Origin: Xanthomonas euroxanthea
GTDB lineage: Bacteria > Pseudomonadota > Gammaproteobacteria > Xanthomonadales > Xanthomonadaceae
DNA length: 64,000 nt
Assembly (NCBI RefSeq): GCF_900476395.1
Contig: NZ_UIHB01000004.1
Coordinates: forward strand, 248,001-312,000
Reading direction: 5' to 3'
This document shows positions 30,757 to 40,986 of this stretch, in pieces. The position numbers and the translations under genes were made by a program. The notes beneath the pieces were generated by a model. The model searched no databases. It was not told the DNA's origin and worked only from the letters and a program-made list of their open reading frames with translations. Every line of letters starts with the position of its first letter. Within the stretch, counting starts at the first letter, position 1.

Positions 30757-32337
30757 TCAGTCGTGGCCCAGTGCGCCGTCCACGCGCCGCCACAGGCCCA
30801 GCGGATTGCCGTGCGCCACGGCCGCCGGCAACAGCGCCGCCGGCAAATCCTGGTAGCAGACCGGTCGCAGGAAGCGGTCGATCGCCAGCGTGCCCACCGA
30901 GGTGCTGCGGCTGTCGGACGTGGCCGGGAACGGGCCGCCATGCACCATCGCGTGGCAGACCTCCACGCCGGTGGGCCAGTCGTTGACCAGGATGCGGCCG
31001 GCCTTGCGCTCCAGCACCGGCAGCAGCGCGGCCGCCAGCTCGGTATCGCCGTCGTCCATGTGCAAGGTGGCGGTGAGCTGGCCCTCCAGTTGTTCGCTCA
31101 ATGCGCGCAACTGGGTGATGTCCTTGCAGCGCACCAGCAGCGACGAGGCGCCAAACACCTCGGCCTGCAGCGCTTCGTCGGCCAGGAAGGCATCGGCATC
31201 GGTACCGAACAACGCCGCCGGGCAACGCCCCGTGTCCGCCGCCGCGCCACGCGCCAGCGTGGCCACTCGCGGATGCGCACCCAACCGTTGCACGCCTTGC
31301 GCGTACGCCTGGCCGATGCCTGCGGTGAGCATCGGCGCCGGTGAGACTTCCTGCAGCGTTTGCGTTGCGGAGGCGATGAAGGCATCCAGCGCCGGCGAAT
31401 CGATTGCCAGCAGCAGGCCGGGATTGGTGCAGAACTGTCCCGCACCCAGGGTGAGCGAGCCGACGAACGCCTTGCCCAGGTCGGACGCGCGTGCCTGCAG
31501 CGCCTGCGGCAACAGATACACCGGGTTGATCGCGCTCATCTCCGCATAGACCGGAATCGGTTCGCGACGTGCGGTGGCGATCTGCACCAGCGCCATGCCG
31601 CCGGCACGCGAGCCGGTGAAGCCCACCGCCTTGATGCGCGCATCGGCCACCAGCTGCGCGCCAATCTCGATTCCCGCATCGAACAGCAGCGAGAACACCC
31701 CTTCCGGCAGGCCGCACTGCGCCACCGCGGCCTGGATCGCGCGGCCGACCAGTTCGGAAGTGCCTGGATGCGCGCCATGCGCCTTGACCACCACCGGGCA
31801 GCCGGCCGCCAGGGCCGAAGCGGTATCGCCGCCGGCCACCGAGAACGCCAGCGGAAAGTTGCTGGCGCCGAACACCGCCACCGGCCCCAGCGCGATATGG
31901 CGCTGGCGCAGGTCCGCGCGCGGCAACGGCGTGCGCTGCGGCATGGCGGGGTCGATGCGGGCCTGCAGCCAGCTGCCTTCGCGCACCACGTTGGCAAATA
32001 ACCGCAACTGCCCAACGGTGCGTCCGCGTTCACCTTCCAGGCGTGCGCGTGGCAGGCCGCTTTCGCGCATCGCGCGTTCGATCAGCGTATCGCCCAGCGC
32101 CAGGATCTGCTCGGCGATGGTCTCCAGAAAGCCGGCGCGCGCTTCCAGCGATGTGTCGCGATAGATATCGAAGGCCGCGTGCGCCAGCGCACAGGCCTGT
32201 TCCAGATCCTGCACGCTTACCGAGCCGAACGCTGGCTGCAACGACGCGCCGCTGGCCGCATCCACGCCATGGAATGGCGCACCGGTGCCTTGCACACAGC
32301 GCTGCCCGATCAGCGATTCACCCTGGATGGCATGCAT
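30757..32337 (-). CDS. 2,5-dioxovalerate (alpha-ketoglutarate semialdehyde) dehydrogenase
   Basis: NAD(P)+-dependent aldehyde dehydrogenase that would oxidise 2,5-dioxopentanoate to 2-oxoglutarate, the last step of non-phosphorylative hexarate breakdown. The 526 residues show [25 protein letters not shown], the catalytic glutamate in [10 protein letters not shown] and the catalytic cysteine in [11 protein letters not shown]. The length and the MSAINP and GQFCTNPG motifs fit the KGSADH branch. Its ATG overlaps the kdgD stop (TGATG), which ties the two enzymes together. Confidence 0.92.
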   Translation of the reverse strand: MHAIQGESLIGQRCVQGTGAPFHGVDAASGASLQPAFGSVSVQDLEQACALAHAAFDIYRDTSLEARAGFLETIAEQILALGDTLIERAMRESGLPRARLEGERGRTVGQLRLFANVVREGSWLQARIDPAMPQRTPLPRADLRQRHIALGPVAVFGASNFPLAFSVAGGDTASALAAGCPVVVKAHGAHPGTSELVGRAIQAAVAQCGLPEGVFSLLFDAGIEIGAQLVADARIKAVGFTGSRAGGMALVQIATARREPIPVYAEMSAINPVYLLPQALQARASDLGKAFVGSLTLGAGQFCTNPGLLLAIDSPALDAFIASATQTLQEVSPAPMLTAGIGQAYAQGVQRLGAHPRVATLARGAAADTGRCPAALFGTDADAFLADEALQAEVFGASSLLVRCKDITQLRALSEQLEGQLTATLHMDDGDTELAAALLPVLERKAGRILVNDWPTGVEVCHAMVHGGPFPATSDSRSTSVGTLAIDRFLRPVCYQDLPAALLPAAVAHGNPLGLWRRVDGALGHD

Positions 32338-33254
32338 CAGCGGCGCCCTCCGATCAGTTGCTTGAGATGCGCAAATTCGGCCTCGGTCAGGTCGGCCAAG
32401 GGCGAGCGCACCGGCCCGGCCGGGCGGCCCACCGCACGCATGCCGGCCTTGACGATGGACACCGCATAGCCGGCACGCCGGTTGCGCAACACCGTGTACG
32501 GCAGTACGAAGTCGTTGAGCTCGCGGTAGATGGTGGCGTGGTCGCGGGCGCGCACTGCGGCATAGAACGCCAGCGCCCATTCGGGGAGGAAGTTGAAGAT
32601 GGCCGACGAATAGGTGGTGACGCCCATTTCCAGATACGGCAGTGCAAAGGTTTCGGCGGTGGGCAGGCCGCCCACGTACAGCAGCCGGTCGCCCAGCCGT
32701 GCGTAGATGCGGGTCATGCGATCCACGTCGCCGATGCCGTCCTTGTAGCCCACCAGGTTGGGGCAGCGTTCGGCCACGCGCGCCAGGGTCACATCGTCGA
32801 GCCTGGCGTTGGCGCGGCCGTAGACGATCACGCCCAGTGAGGTCGCCTTGCAGACGCGTTCGACATGCTCGGCCACGCCGTCGGCATCGCACTCGGTCAG
32901 GTATGGCGGAAACAGCAGGATGCCGTCGGCGTCGCTGCGTTCGGCCGCCTGCGCCATTTCGATCGCGATCGCGGTGCCGTAGCCGGCCGGCGCGATCACC
33001 GGCATGCGCCCGGCGGTCTGGGTCACCGCGGCACGCACGGCGCGGTTGACCTCGTCCAGGGTCAGCGAAAACAGCTCGCCGGTCCCGCCTGCGGCGAACA
33101 GGCCGGCCGCCGGGTGGGAGGACAGCCAGTCCAGGTTGGCGCGATAGGCCGGCTCGTCAAACGCCAGATCGGCATCGAAATGGGTGACCGGAAACGACAG
33201 CAACCCGGCGCCAAGCGCCTGGGCCATTTCGGACGGGGTATATCTGCTGCTCAT
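32337..33254 (-). CDS. kdgD: 5-dehydro-4-deoxyglucarate dehydratase
   Basis: DHDPS-superfamily lyase that decarboxylates and dehydrates 5-dehydro-4-deoxyglucarate to 2,5-dioxopentanoate. The 305 residues show [13 protein letters not shown], the catalytic-tyrosine segment [10 protein letters not shown] and the Schiff-base lysine in [10 protein letters not shown]. It is the first gene of the catabolic operon, divergent from the LysR gene. AGGAG lies about 11 nt upstream of the ATG, a little far. Its product is used directly by the overlapping dehydrogenase. Confidence 0.94.
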   Translation of the reverse strand: MSSRYTPSEMAQALGAGLLSFPVTHFDADLAFDEPAYRANLDWLSSHPAAGLFAAGGTGELFSLTLDEVNRAVRAAVTQTAGRMPVIAPAGYGTAIAIEMAQAAERSDADGILLFPPYLTECDADGVAEHVERVCKATSLGVIVYGRANARLDDVTLARVAERCPNLVGYKDGIGDVDRMTRIYARLGDRLLYVGGLPTAETFALPYLEMGVTTYSSAIFNFLPEWALAFYAAVRARDHATIYRELNDFVLPYTVLRNRRAGYAVSIVKAGMRAVGRPAGPVRSPLADLTEAEFAHLKQLIGGRR

Positions 33255-33334
33255 CGGACAAACGCTCCTAGGCGGGGGATGGGCTGATCCTAGGAACGCA
33301 GATCATTGCTGGTCCAAACCAAATTACGTATTGT

Positions 33335-33355
33335 TTGATATTTAAATTGAATCAA
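33335..33355. promoter_or_regulatory. Candidate LysR operator TTGAT-N11-ATCAA
   Basis: A perfect 5-bp inverted repeat with an 11-bp AT-rich centre in the 297-bp divergent region between kdgD and the LysR gene. It lies 81 bp upstream of kdgD and 197 bp upstream of the regulator. The spacing fits the usual LysR-type site. Confidence 0.55.
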
Positions 33356-33551
33356 TCGCGGCATGGATGGTGCGAAAGTGCTGCAAATCGCTGCTTTGCA
33401 ACGATTTTTCGTAGCCGTCATCGCGGTGGATGCTAGCGTTCGTTTCAACCGCCTGCGGCGCCTGTGCCGTATTCATCCCGGCCCCGCGCGTCGCGATGTT
33501 GCACGTGCAGCATCGATTCGCCCCCACTCCCCACCCAAAGGGACTGCCACC

Positions 33552-34421
33552 ATGTTCGACCTGCCCCAGTTGCGCTGCTTCGTCGCGGTGGCCGACGAAC
33601 TGCACTTCCGTCGCGCGGCCGAGCGCCTGAACATGACCCAGCCGCCATTGAGCCGCCAGATCCAGCTGCTGGAGCACAGCGTCGGTACCGCATTGCTGGA
33701 GCGCAACAGCCGGCATGTGCGGCTCACCCAGGCCGGGCGCAGCCTGCTGGCCGAAGCGCGCGCGATCCTGCGCATGGCCGAGAACGCCGGCCTGCGCGCA
33801 CGCCGGATCGGCACCGGCGATGCCGGCAGCGTATCGGTGGGCTTCACCGCCGGCGCCAGCTACCGCTTCCTGCCCGAAGCCATCGCGCGCTGGCGCAGGC
33901 AGGCACCGGATGTGGACCTGCAGCTCAAGGAAATGGTCAGCCTGGCGCAGCTGGATGCGCTGGACGCAGGGCGGCTGGACATCGGCCTGCTACGCCCGCC
34001 GATCCAGCGCCCCGGCCTGCACAGTCGTTGCGTGGCGCGCGAGCCGTTGATCGCCGCGCTGCCCGAGGACTCGCCGCTGGCACAGCGGAGCAGCTTGTGC
34101 CTGCAGGACTTCGATGGGCAGCCGCTGGTCAACTACGCCCCGGACGAGGCGCGCTACTTCTACGACCTGCTGGCGCAGCTGTTCGGCAGCCGCGGCATCG
34201 CGCCACGCTCGGTGCAATACGTCAGCCAGATCCACTCGGTGCTGGCGCTGGTGCGCGGCGGCATGGGCATGGCGCTGGTACCCGAGGGGGCCAGCGGCCT
34301 GCGCTATGCCGGCATCGTGTACCTGCCGCTGCGCGATGAGGCGCCTGCCACGCCGGTGGAATTGCATCTGGTATGGAAGCAGGACAACGACAATCCGGCG
34401 CTGCGCCGATTGATTGCCTGA
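33552..34421 (+). CDS. LysR-family regulator of the hexarate cluster
   Basis: The 289 residues comprise an N-terminal winged helix-turn-helix (MFDLPQLRCFVAVADELHFRRAAERLNMTQPPLSRQIQLLE in the first 41 residues) and a periplasmic-binding-like effector domain (VSVGFTAGASYRFLPEAI, then VSQIHSVLALVRGGMGMALVP). The start at 33552 has AAAGGGA 9 nt upstream and gives the canonical LysR N-terminus. Divergence from kdgD suggests that it controls the catabolic operon and itself. The effector is probably an intermediate of the pathway, which is inference. Confidence 0.9.
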   Translation: MFDLPQLRCFVAVADELHFRRAAERLNMTQPPLSRQIQLLEHSVGTALLERNSRHVRLTQAGRSLLAEARAILRMAENAGLRARRIGTGDAGSVSVGFTAGASYRFLPEAIARWRRQAPDVDLQLKEMVSLAQLDALDAGRLDIGLLRPPIQRPGLHSRCVAREPLIAALPEDSPLAQRSSLCLQDFDGQPLVNYAPDEARYFYDLLAQLFGSRGIAPRSVQYVSQIHSVLALVRGGMGMALVPEGASGLRYAGIVYLPLRDEAPATPVELHLVWKQDNDNPALRRLIA

Positions 34422-34839
34422 GCACGGCGAACCTGCGCCTGCGCGATTCAAGCAGGACTGCTCGCCGTAGTCACACAGCGACACCTGCTCCAAGAGCTTC
34501 GGCGTCGAGGTTGGCCGACACGCGCACGCCGGAGTGTCCTGAGGGCGGGTGCGGTGCATGCCATCCACGTCCAACGAACACCGCGCAGCGCCGTAACAGC
34601 GGGCATGACAAGCCGAGCGCAGACATCGCATCGAACAACCGCCAGGCACACGCAGTCCCCGCCGTGGCGGGCAAGCAGCGCTTCCGCCGCGGCGCCTGCA
34701 GTACAACTCACGATGCCAGCACTGCGCTGCATCAACCGTTTCACCCGCCCTGCAGGGCGCTACGCCGCAGAGAGAAAAGCGCAGCGCCTTCGCCGCGAAC
34801 CGATCCGGGAGGCCGGCCCCCGGGCACGCCCCTGGACGC
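34422..34839. other. Gene-free 418-bp gap between the LysR gene and spoT
   Basis: Convergent 3' ends. I find no convincing gene, repeat or terminator hairpin with a T tract. Short frames here lack ribosome-binding sites and natural protein composition. Confidence 0.5.
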
Positions 34840-37011
34840 CTACTGCCGCCCCACGCTCTGCACCACATGCAGCCGCCGCAACCGGCGCATCACCTCGGCC
34901 AGATGGCGGCGGTCGCGCACCTGGATGTTGAAGCGCAGCACTGCGGCGTTGAAGTCGCGGTCCAGGTAATCCACCCGCTCGATATTGGACTGGCTTTGCG
35001 CGATCGCCGCGGCCAGCTGGGCCAGCACGCCGGTGCGGTTTTCCACCTCGACGATCAGGGCGGTGTCGTAGTCGCCACTGACGCTGGAATCCCAGTCGAT
35101 CGGCACCCAGCGCTCGGGCGACTTGCGCAGCTCGGCCAGGTTCGGGCAATCCAGGCGGTGCACCACGATGCCCTTGCCGGCGGTGTGGTAGCCCATGATT
35201 TCGTCGCCGGGAATCGGCTGGCAACAGTTGGCGAAGCTGATCACGCCACGCTCGCTGCCGTCGATCAGGATCTTTTCGTGCGAATGCTTGGAGTGGCCGC
35301 CACCGCGCAATTCGGCGTAGGCCATCAGCGCCTGCGCGGCCTGGGTCGGCATCCAGTTGCCCAGCGCCACATCGGCCAGCAGCGCTTCCAGACGTGGATA
35401 GCGATGCTCGGTAAGGAAGGCATCCAGGCGCCCCTTGGGCAAGCGTTCCAGCGAGCTGTCCATCGCTTCCAGCGCGCGATCGAGCATGCGGTGGCCGAGC
35501 TGCACGGCATCTTCGTGTTCGAGTTGCTTGAGCTGGTGGCGGATCGCGGTACGCGCCTTGCTGCTGACCACGAACTCCAGCCACTGCGGCTTGGGCGTGG
35601 CCGAGCGCGCGGTGATGATCTCCACCGCCTGGCCGCTGACCAACTTGGTACGCAGCGGCACCAGTTTCTTGTCCACCCGCGAGGCGACCGCGCGGTTGCC
35701 CACGTCGGTGTGCACCGCATAGGCGAAATCCAGCGCGGTGGAGTTGCGCGGCAACGCCAGGATCTTGCCCTTGGGCGTGAACAGATAGACCTCGTCCGGG
35801 AACAGGTCGACCTTGACGTTGTCCAGGAACTCCAGCGACGAGCCTGCGGCGCGCTGCGAATCGATCAGCTCCACGATCCAGTCGTGCGCACGGCTCTGCG
35901 CGCTGTTGGGCGAGGCCGAGCCGACCTTGTAGGTCCAGTGCGCGGCCACGCCGCGTTCGGCGATCAGGTCCATCTCCTCGGTGCGGATCTGCACCTCGAT
36001 CGGCGAGCCGTACGGGCCGAACAACACGGTGTGCAGCGACTGATAGCCGTTGGCCTTGGGAATGGCGATGAAATCGCGGAAGCGCCCGTCCAGCGGCTTG
36101 AAGGTGGCATGCACTGCGCCCAGCGCGTGATAGCAGTCGGCCACCGAGCGCACCACCAGGCGGAAGCCGAACACATCCATCACCTGGTCGAAGGACTTGT
36201 TCTCTTCGTGCATCTTCGAATAGATGCTCCAGGGCGTCTTGATGCGGCTGACCAGGCGATGTTCCAGCCCTTCCTTGGCCAGCCGCTGCGACAGCTGCAC
36301 TTCCACCTGCGCCATCGATTCGCGCCGCACCACCGGCTGGCTGCGGATATGTTTTTCGATGATGGCGTGACGCCACGGATACAACGCGCGGAAGCCCAGG
36401 TTCTGCAGCTCGGACTTGATCAGGCTCATGCCCAGGCGCTGGGCGATCGGCGCGTAGATCTCCAGCGTTTCGCGCGCGATGCGGCCGCGCGCTTCGCTGC
36501 TCTGCGCACCCAGGGTGCGCATGTTGTGCAGGCGGTCGGCCAGCTTGATCATGATCACGCGCAGGTCGCGCGACATCGCCAGCAGCATCTTGCGGAAGCT
36601 CTCCGCCGCCGCTTCCTGGCGGTCGCGGAACTTGAGCTTGTCCAGCTTGGTGACGCCATCGACCAGCTCGGCCACCGCCTCGCCGAATTCCGAGGCCAGC
36701 TCTTCGCGGGTCAGCGGGGTGTCTTCGATGGTGTCGTGCAGGATCGCGGCGATCAGCGATTCCATGTCCAGGCCGAGCTCGGCGAGCACGCCGGCCACCG
36801 CAACCGGATGGGTGATGTAGGGCTCGCCCGACTTGCGGGTCTGGCCGGCATGCGCGCTGGCGCCCACTTCCCAGGCACGGCGCAGGATCGGCAACTGCTC
36901 CTTGGGAAGGTAGCTGGCCGCGCGTTCGAGGTGCAGGACGTAGTCGGGGATGGCCTGGTCGGAAGACGGAGACGTCACGACGGTCGCCTGGGCAGTGGGG
37001 CCTGGGTTCAT
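34840..37011 (-). CDS. spoT: Bifunctional (p)ppGpp synthetase/hydrolase SpoT
   Basis: Makes and degrades (p)ppGpp in the stringent response; cytosolic. The 723 residues comprise an HD hydrolase domain with intact HDTIEDT (about 91-97), the synthetase domain (SIYSKMHEENKSFDQVMDVF, GYQSLHTVLFGPYG, EVQIRTEEMDLIAERGVAAH), TGS (VYLFTPKGKILALPRNSTA), a helical/zinc-finger-like region and a C-terminal ACT domain (NRTGVLAQLAAAIAQSQSNI). The intact HD motif supports active hydrolase. It is transcribed after rpoZ, with a hairpin between the two. Confidence 0.96.
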   Translation of the reverse strand: MNPGPTAQATVVTSPSSDQAIPDYVLHLERAASYLPKEQLPILRRAWEVGASAHAGQTRKSGEPYITHPVAVAGVLAELGLDMESLIAAILHDTIEDTPLTREELASEFGEAVAELVDGVTKLDKLKFRDRQEAAAESFRKMLLAMSRDLRVIMIKLADRLHNMRTLGAQSSEARGRIARETLEIYAPIAQRLGMSLIKSELQNLGFRALYPWRHAIIEKHIRSQPVVRRESMAQVEVQLSQRLAKEGLEHRLVSRIKTPWSIYSKMHEENKSFDQVMDVFGFRLVVRSVADCYHALGAVHATFKPLDGRFRDFIAIPKANGYQSLHTVLFGPYGSPIEVQIRTEEMDLIAERGVAAHWTYKVGSASPNSAQSRAHDWIVELIDSQRAAGSSLEFLDNVKVDLFPDEVYLFTPKGKILALPRNSTALDFAYAVHTDVGNRAVASRVDKKLVPLRTKLVSGQAVEIITARSATPKPQWLEFVVSSKARTAIRHQLKQLEHEDAVQLGHRMLDRALEAMDSSLERLPKGRLDAFLTEHRYPRLEALLADVALGNWMPTQAAQALMAYAELRGGGHSKHSHEKILIDGSERGVISFANCCQPIPGDEIMGYHTAGKGIVVHRLDCPNLAELRKSPERWVPIDWDSSVSGDYDTALIVEVENRTGVLAQLAAAIAQSQSNIERVDYLDRDFNAAVLRFNIQVRDRRHLAEVMRRLRRLHVVQSVGRQ

Positions 37012-37088
37012 GCCGGAAGACTATGCCAGCAACGCAGTCACGGCAAACGTTTGCACGCTGTACACAGCAACGCGGGCCTGAAACGGAA

Positions 37089-37111
37089 ACAGCCCGCACG
37101 TGGCGGGCTGT
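37089..37111 (-). terminator. Hairpin between rpoZ and spoT
   Basis: AACAGCCCGC / GCGGGCTGTT stem with a short loop, 28 nt after the rpoZ stop. On the minus strand it is followed by TCCGTTTC, a weak T tract, so termination may be partial and allow read-through into spoT. Confidence 0.6.
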
Positions 37112-37138
37112 TCAGATCGATCGCAGCGATGCGGACGA

Positions 37139-37438
37139 TCAATCGTCGTTCTTGGACATGTCTTCGTCGGCGACGACTTCGGCAGCGGCCCATTCCAGCG
37201 CTTCGCGCTCGGCACGCTCGCGCTCGGCCTTCTCGACCTCGTCGATCAGTGCGTTGTCGATCCGGCGTGCGGCGATTTCGCGCAGTGCCATCACGGTGGG
37301 CTTGTCGCTGGCGTCGGCATTTTCAATCAACGGCTGCACGCCGTTGGCGAGCTGACGGGCGCGCTTGGACGCCATCATGACCAGCTCGAAACGGTTGTTC
37401 ACGACTTCCAGGCAATCTTCTACGGTAATGCGGGCCAT
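37139..37438 (-). CDS. rpoZ: RNA polymerase omega subunit
   Basis: Small subunit that helps assemble RNA polymerase and contributes to ppGpp binding. The 99 residues match the family: [44 protein letters not shown]. An acidic C-terminal tail ([13 protein letters not shown]) follows. It lies between gmk and spoT, the usual order. A 127-nt gap separates it from gmk. Confidence 0.97.
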   Translation of the reverse strand: MARITVEDCLEVVNNRFELVMMASKRARQLANGVQPLIENADASDKPTVMALREIAARRIDNALIDEVEKAERERAEREALEWAAAEVVADEDMSKNDD

Positions 37439-37565
37439 GCGGGCTCCCGGCGACCAGCAACGGCCGCGCATCGAATGAGGGAAAGGGGGCGGAGTGTACG
37501 CCCCGGCCGCCGTCACGGCAACCTGGGCCTATTCAGTTTCCTTTGGAATCAGGGGTTTGAGCCGC

Positions 37566-38177
37566 TCAGTCCAGCAGGGCCCGGATCAGCTCCGCATGCC
37601 GCTGCTGTTGCGCCTGCCGGCGCAGCCGGCTGGCGGTAAAGATCGCACACATCTCCGAGACAGCCGTCTCGAACGTCTCGTTGATGATGACGTAATCGAA
37701 TTCCTCGAAGTGCAGCATCTCTTCGCGGGCGGCAGCCAGGCGCTGCGCCATCACGTCCTCGCTGTCCTGGCCGCGCTTGCGCATGCGCTCGTCCAGCGCC
37801 TGGCGCGATGGCGGCAGGATGAACACGCTGACCGCGTCGGGCACCTTCTGGCGCACCTGGCGCGCGCCCTGCCAGTCGATCTCCAGAAGCACGTCGTGCC
37901 CGGCGGCCAGCTGCGGTTCCACCGATTGGCGCGCGGTGCCCTTCCAGTCGCCGTGCACCAGCGCATACTCGAAGAAGTCGCCCGCCTCGATCATGCCCTG
38001 GAACTCGTCGGCGGAGACGAAATGGTAGTGCTCGGCATGCCGCTCGCCCGGCCGCGGCGCGCGCGAGGTGAACGAGATCGACAAGGCGATCTTGGGATCA
38101 CGCGCCAGGGTGGCGTTGACGATGCTGCTCTTGCCGGCGCCGGAAGGGGCCGCAACGATATAGAGAGTGCCGCGCAT
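37566..38177 (-). CDS. gmk: Guanylate kinase
   Basis: Phosphorylates GMP to GDP. The 203 residues include P-loop APSGAGKSS (residues 9-17), the GMP-binding SFTSRAPRPGE and HYHFVSADEF, and LLEIDWQGARQVR. It is followed by rpoZ and spoT, a guanine-nucleotide-themed group. The start ATG is 3 nt from a GGGAATC-type repeat arm, so the ribosome-binding site is poor or built from the repeat. Confidence 0.97.
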   Translation of the reverse strand: MRGTLYIVAAPSGAGKSSIVNATLARDPKIALSISFTSRAPRPGERHAEHYHFVSADEFQGMIEAGDFFEYALVHGDWKGTARQSVEPQLAAGHDVLLEIDWQGARQVRQKVPDAVSVFILPPSRQALDERMRKRGQDSEDVMAQRLAAAREEMLHFEEFDYVIINETFETAVSEMCAIFTASRLRRQAQQQRHAELIRALLD

Positions 38178-38180
38178 TTT

Positions 38181-38287
38181 AGGGAATAGGGAGTCGGGAA
38201 TAGGGAATGGGGCACCGCGCCAAGCAAGCAGGCCAAGGGTGAATCGTACCTGCTTTGACGATTCCCCATTCCCGATTGCCTATTCCC
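38181..38287. repeat. GGGAATC-type inverted repeat between yicC and gmk
   Basis: The left arm (38181-38210) has GGGAATAGGGAGTCGGGAAT. The right arm (38258-38287) has ATTCCCCATTCCCGATTGCC. It fills the yicC-gmk gap and ends next to the yicC TAG. Confidence 0.9.
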
Positions 38288-38289
38288 GG

Positions 38290-39150
38290 CTATTCGATGT
38301 TCTGCACCTGCTCGCGGATCTGGTCGATCAGCACCTTCAGATCCACGGCGGCGTTGGAGGTGCGGCTGTCCACCGACTTGGAGCCGAGCGTATTGGCTTC
38401 GCGGTTGAATTCCTGCAGCAGGAAATCCAGGCGGCGGCCGACCGGCTCGCGCTGCCTGAGCACGCGGCGGATCTCGGCGATGTGGCTGGACAGGCGGTCG
38501 AGCTCTTCGTCCACGTCCAGCTTCTGCAGCCACAGCACCAGTTCCTGTTCGGCGCGGCCCGGGTCCACCGGATGCGGCAGATCCGCCAGGCGTGCGGCCA
38601 GCTTGGCGCGCTGACCTTCGCGGATGACGGGAATCAGCGTGCGTACCTCGGCGGCGATGCGTTCGATCGCATCGACCCGCTCGCTGATCGCATCGGCCAG
38701 CTTGCCGCCTTCGCGCTCGCGCGCGGCCACGAAACTGTCCACCACCTCGTCCAGCAATGCCAGGGCCTGGGCCTGCAACGCCGGTGCGTCCACGTCCTGC
38801 ACCTGCAGCACTCCGGGCAGCTGCAGCAGATCGGTGAAACCCACCTGCAGTTTGGGGAACATCCCGTCAAGGCGGGTGGCCAGGGCGCCCAGTTCCTGCA
38901 GCAGCGATTCGTTGACGGCCAGGGTCTGCGCGTTGTCCGGCGCGCGCAGGCGCAGCGCCAGATCCAGCTTGCCGCGGCTGTTTTTCGCCGCCACGCGCTC
39001 GCGCAGCAGCGGCTCCAGCGCACGCAGTTCTTCGGGCAGGCGCACGCCCACTTCCAGAAACCGATGGTTGACCGAGCGCAGCTCGCAACCGAGCGTGCCC
39101 CAGGGCGTGATGCGTTCGCCACCCGCAAACGCGGTCATGCTTCGAATCAT
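38290..39150 (-). CDS. yicC: YicC-family endoribonuclease
   Basis: The 286 residues have the conserved N-terminus [18 protein letters not shown] and [17 protein letters not shown], and the C-terminus with [19 protein letters not shown] and [12 protein letters not shown]. YicC proteins are now viewed as RNA-cleaving enzymes linked to small-RNA turnover (family knowledge). The gene diverges from rph, whose product also processes RNA, across 109 bp. gmk follows downstream across a repeat element. Confidence 0.92.
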   Translation of the reverse strand: MIRSMTAFAGGERITPWGTLGCELRSVNHRFLEVGVRLPEELRALEPLLRERVAAKNSRGKLDLALRLRAPDNAQTLAVNESLLQELGALATRLDGMFPKLQVGFTDLLQLPGVLQVQDVDAPALQAQALALLDEVVDSFVAAREREGGKLADAISERVDAIERIAAEVRTLIPVIREGQRAKLAARLADLPHPVDPGRAEQELVLWLQKLDVDEELDRLSSHIAEIRRVLRQREPVGRRLDFLLQEFNREANTLGSKSVDSRTSNAAVDLKVLIDQIREQVQNIE

Positions 39151-39259
39151 CGTCAGTCCCGTACCTTCAAAGCGCGAATGGTACCCTAGCGGCCCGCGCT
39201 GGCTGACCGCCCCGCCACGCGCCGCCCCAGACCCACCTCCCGACTTCCGGACTCATCGC

Positions 39260-39985
39260 ATGACCTTTTCCCGTCCCAGCGGCCGCACGGCCGACCAGCT
39301 GCGCCCGGTGCGCATCGAACGCGCCTTCACCCGTCACGCCGAAGGCTCGGTGCTGGTCAGCTTCGGCGACACCCGCGTGCTGTGCACCGCCAGCGTGGAA
39401 AACCGCGTGCCCGGGTTCCTGCGCGGCAAGGGCGAAGGCTGGGTGACCGCCGAATACGGCATGCTGCCGCGCTCCACCCATACCCGGTCCGATCGCGAAG
39501 CCGCGCGCGGCAAGCAGGGCGGGCGCACGCTGGAAATCCAGCGCCTGATCGGCCGCGCACTGCGCGCCTGCGTGGATCGCAATGCCCTGGGCGAACGCAC
39601 CATCACCCTGGACTGCGACGTGCTGCAGGCCGATGGCGGCACCCGCACCGCCGCGATCACCGGCGCCTACGTGGCGCTGGCCGATGCGGTGAACCTGCTG
39701 CTCAAGCGCGGCGACATCAAGAAGCATCCGCTGATCGGCGCCGTGGCCGCGGTCTCGGTGGGCATCTATCGCGGCGAGCCGGTGCTGGATCTGGATTACC
39801 CCGAAGACAGCGACTGCGACACCGACATGAATGTGGTGATGAACGACGGCGGCGGCTTCATCGAGCTGCAGGGCACCGCCGAAGGCCACGCCTTCCGCCG
39901 CGACGAACTCAACGCGCTGCTCGCCCTCGCCGAACAAGGCATGAGCGAGCTGTTCGCCCTGCAACGCGCTGCGCTGGCCGGATGA
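39260..39985 (+). CDS. rph: Ribonuclease PH
   Basis: Phosphorolytic 3'-5' exoribonuclease that trims tRNA precursors. The 241 residues show [72 protein letters not shown] and [17 protein letters not shown]. It is the first gene of an overlapping run: rph-VOC (ATGA at 39982), VOC-rdgB (ATGA at 40371), then hemW. Confidence 0.97.
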   Translation: MTFSRPSGRTADQLRPVRIERAFTRHAEGSVLVSFGDTRVLCTASVENRVPGFLRGKGEGWVTAEYGMLPRSTHTRSDREAARGKQGGRTLEIQRLIGRALRACVDRNALGERTITLDCDVLQADGGTRTAAITGAYVALADAVNLLLKRGDIKKHPLIGAVAAVSVGIYRGEPVLDLDYPEDSDCDTDMNVVMNDGGGFIELQGTAEGHAFRRDELNALLALAEQGMSELFALQRAALAG

Positions 39986-40374
39986 GCCGACGCATTGCCC
40001 TGACCACCTTGCTGGTCGCCGACTACGATGCGGCGATCGCCTGGTACACCGGCGCGCTGGGTTTCCAGGTGTTGCAGGACCGCCCGCTGGACGATGGCAA
40101 GCGCTGGGTGGTGATCGGCCCGGGCGGCGCACAGGAGGCCGCGCTGCTGCTCGCGCGGCCGGGCGACGACGCCCAGCGCGCGCGCATCGGCGACCAGACC
40201 GGTGGGCGGGTGGATCATTTTCTCTACACCGACGACTTCTGGCGCGACCACGCGGCAATGCAGGCGTTCGGCGTGGAATTCCTGGAAACCCCGCGCGAGG
40301 AACCGTACGGCACGGTCGTGGTATTCCGCGACCTGTACGGCACCAAGTGGGACCTGCTGGAGCCCAAGCAATGA
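39982..40374 (+). CDS. VOC (glyoxalase/bleomycin-resistance fold) family protein
   Basis: The 130 residues have two beta-alpha-beta-beta-beta units: [20 protein letters not shown], then [20 protein letters not shown] and [15 protein letters not shown]. The family uses a divalent metal; the terminal [12 protein letters not shown] resembles the metal-ligand edge. Substrate unknown. It overlaps rph upstream and rdgB downstream by 4 nt each, so it is co-translated with housekeeping genes. Confidence 0.85.
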   Translation: MSRRIALTTLLVADYDAAIAWYTGALGFQVLQDRPLDDGKRWVVIGPGGAQEAALLLARPGDDAQRARIGDQTGGRVDHFLYTDDFWRDHAAMQAFGVEFLETPREEPYGTVVVFRDLYGTKWDLLEPKQ

Positions 40375-40970
40375 AACACCTGGTCCTGGCCAGCGGCAAC
40401 GCCGGCAAGCTGGAAGAGCTGCGCGCCATGCTCGCCGACCTGCCGCTGCGCATCGTGGCGCAAGGCGAGCTCGGTGTGGAGGACGTGCCGGAAACCGGCC
40501 TGACCTTCGTCGAGAACGCCTTGATCAAGGCGCGCCATGCCAGCGTGGTCACCGGCCTGCCCGCCCTGGCCGACGACTCCGGCCTGATCGTCGATGCGCT
40601 CGGCGGCGCACCCGGCCTGTACAGCGCGCGCTACGCCGGCAGCCCGACCGATGCACAGGCCAACAACGCCAAGTTGCTCGATGCCCTGCGTGAGGTGCCG
40701 GCCGAGCGCCGCAGCGCGCGGTTCTACGCGGTGATCGTGCTGCTGCGTCACCCGGAAGATCCGCAACCGCTGATCGCCGAAGGCAGCTGGGAAGGGGTGA
40801 TCACCACCGAACCGCGCGGCACGGGCGGCTTCGGCTACAACCCGGTGTTTCTGGATCCGGTGCATGGCCTGACCGCTGCGGAAATGGATACCGCGTTGAA
40901 GAACCGGCTGAGTCACCGTGCGGTGGCATTGGCCACGTTGCAGCACAAGCTGCACGCCCTGTCGCTGTGA
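40371..40970 (+). CDS. rdgB: XTP/dITP diphosphatase (RdgB/HAM1)
   Basis: House-cleaning pyrophosphatase that removes ITP, dITP and XTP. The 199 residues show [63 protein letters not shown] and the C-terminal SHRAVAL. The start overlaps the VOC stop. Confidence 0.96.
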   Translation: MKHLVLASGNAGKLEELRAMLADLPLRIVAQGELGVEDVPETGLTFVENALIKARHASVVTGLPALADDSGLIVDALGGAPGLYSARYAGSPTDAQANNAKLLDALREVPAERRSARFYAVIVLLRHPEDPQPLIAEGSWEGVITTEPRGTGGFGYNPVFLDPVHGLTAAEMDTALKNRLSHRAVALATLQHKLHALSL

Positions 40971-40986
40971 ACCATGGCCTGATGCA

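Noticed and set aside
34867-37380. 837-codon open frame opposite spoT
   Set aside because: Antisense shadow of spoT and rpoZ with His/Arg/Gln-rich content and no recognisable domain.
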